Of a stretch of 13,692 bases of DNA, positions 13,660 to 13,692 are shown in pieces (position 1 is the stretch's first letter; every line of letters begins with the position of its first letter). The position numbers and the translations under genes were made by a program. The stretch comes from Christensenellaceae bacterium (GTDB taxonomy: Bacteria > Bacillota > Clostridia > Christensenellales > Aristaeellaceae). The notes below the pieces were generated by a model. It saw only the letters and a list, made by a program, of their open reading frames with translations, was not told the DNA's origin and made no database searches. The stretch is from positions 1 through 13,692 of the forward strand of contig JAHHSO010000036.1 in the NCBI GenBank assembly GCA_020025205.1, in the 5' to 3' direction.

Positions 13660-13692
13660 GTCCCACTCCGCACGGAGTGGGTGGATTGAAAT
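13660..13692 (+). CRISPR. First repeat of a type I-C CRISPR array (array continues past the window)
   Basis: A 33-nt repeat ends exactly at the window edge. It starts GTCCC and ends GGATTGAAAT, the usual type I-C tail. A perfect 9-bp stem, CCCACTCCG (13662-13670) with CGGAGTGGG (13673-13681), has a CA loop; with the innermost pair open, the loop is CGCACG-like. Cas5c cutting 3' of the stem would leave the 11-nt handle TGGATTGAAAT (13682-13692). Only one unit is visible, so spacers and array length cannot be given. The orientation matches the leader and cas genes. Confidence 0.92.

Overview
The window comes from a Bacillota genome, most likely a member of the Clostridia. The clues are strong AGGAGG-type ribosome binding sites, sigma-A-like promoters with 17-nt spacers, a long-form hibernation promoting factor, tRNA genes with encoded CCA, U-tract terminators and a Clostridia-style type I-C CRISPR-Cas operon. 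This placement is inferred from gene content; no marker gene was compared.

Layout. (1) Positions 1-521 hold nested insertion-sequence debris on the minus strand. The left end of an IS66-like element, with the first 18 codons of its accessory gene, interrupts an IS30-like transposase. (2) About 300 bases follow with no convincing gene. (3) Positions 907-3222 carry chromosomal genes on the plus strand: a flavodoxin-like protein overlapping a Nudix hydrolase, then hpf with its own near-consensus promoter, then a small membrane-anchored acidic protein. Two intergenic stretches here (2742-2846 and 3255-3342) can fold into several hairpins and may be functional RNA. (4) Positions 3425-3940 are a complete tRNA operon: promoter, Val(TAC), Asp(GTC), Phe(GAA), Gly(GCC), Cys(GCA), terminator. 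(5) Positions 3941-4370 contain no gene but do hold a second terminator and a foldable segment. (6) Positions 4371-5573 encode a polytopic membrane protein that resembles GT-C glycosyltransferases, closed by a long hairpin terminator.

(7) Positions 5680-13692 are a full type I-C CRISPR-Cas locus. A promoter is followed by cas3, cas5c, cas8c, cas7c, cas4, cas1 and cas2, then a leader and the first 33-nt repeat, which ends exactly at the window edge. The genes are packed with 1-9 nt gaps or overlaps. Cas5c should process the pre-crRNA because no cas6 is present. Cas8c, Cas7 and Cas5c form Cascade, Cas3 degrades the target, and Cas1, Cas2 and Cas4 acquire spacers. Inside cas8c an in-frame ATG with a near-perfect Shine-Dalgarno sequence marks a 133-residue internal product, the Cas11c small subunit, which is normally not annotated. 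The system is of a known type. The less explained parts are the inverted repeats in the leader, the two structured intergenic segments around the small acidic gene, and the IS66/IS30 junction.
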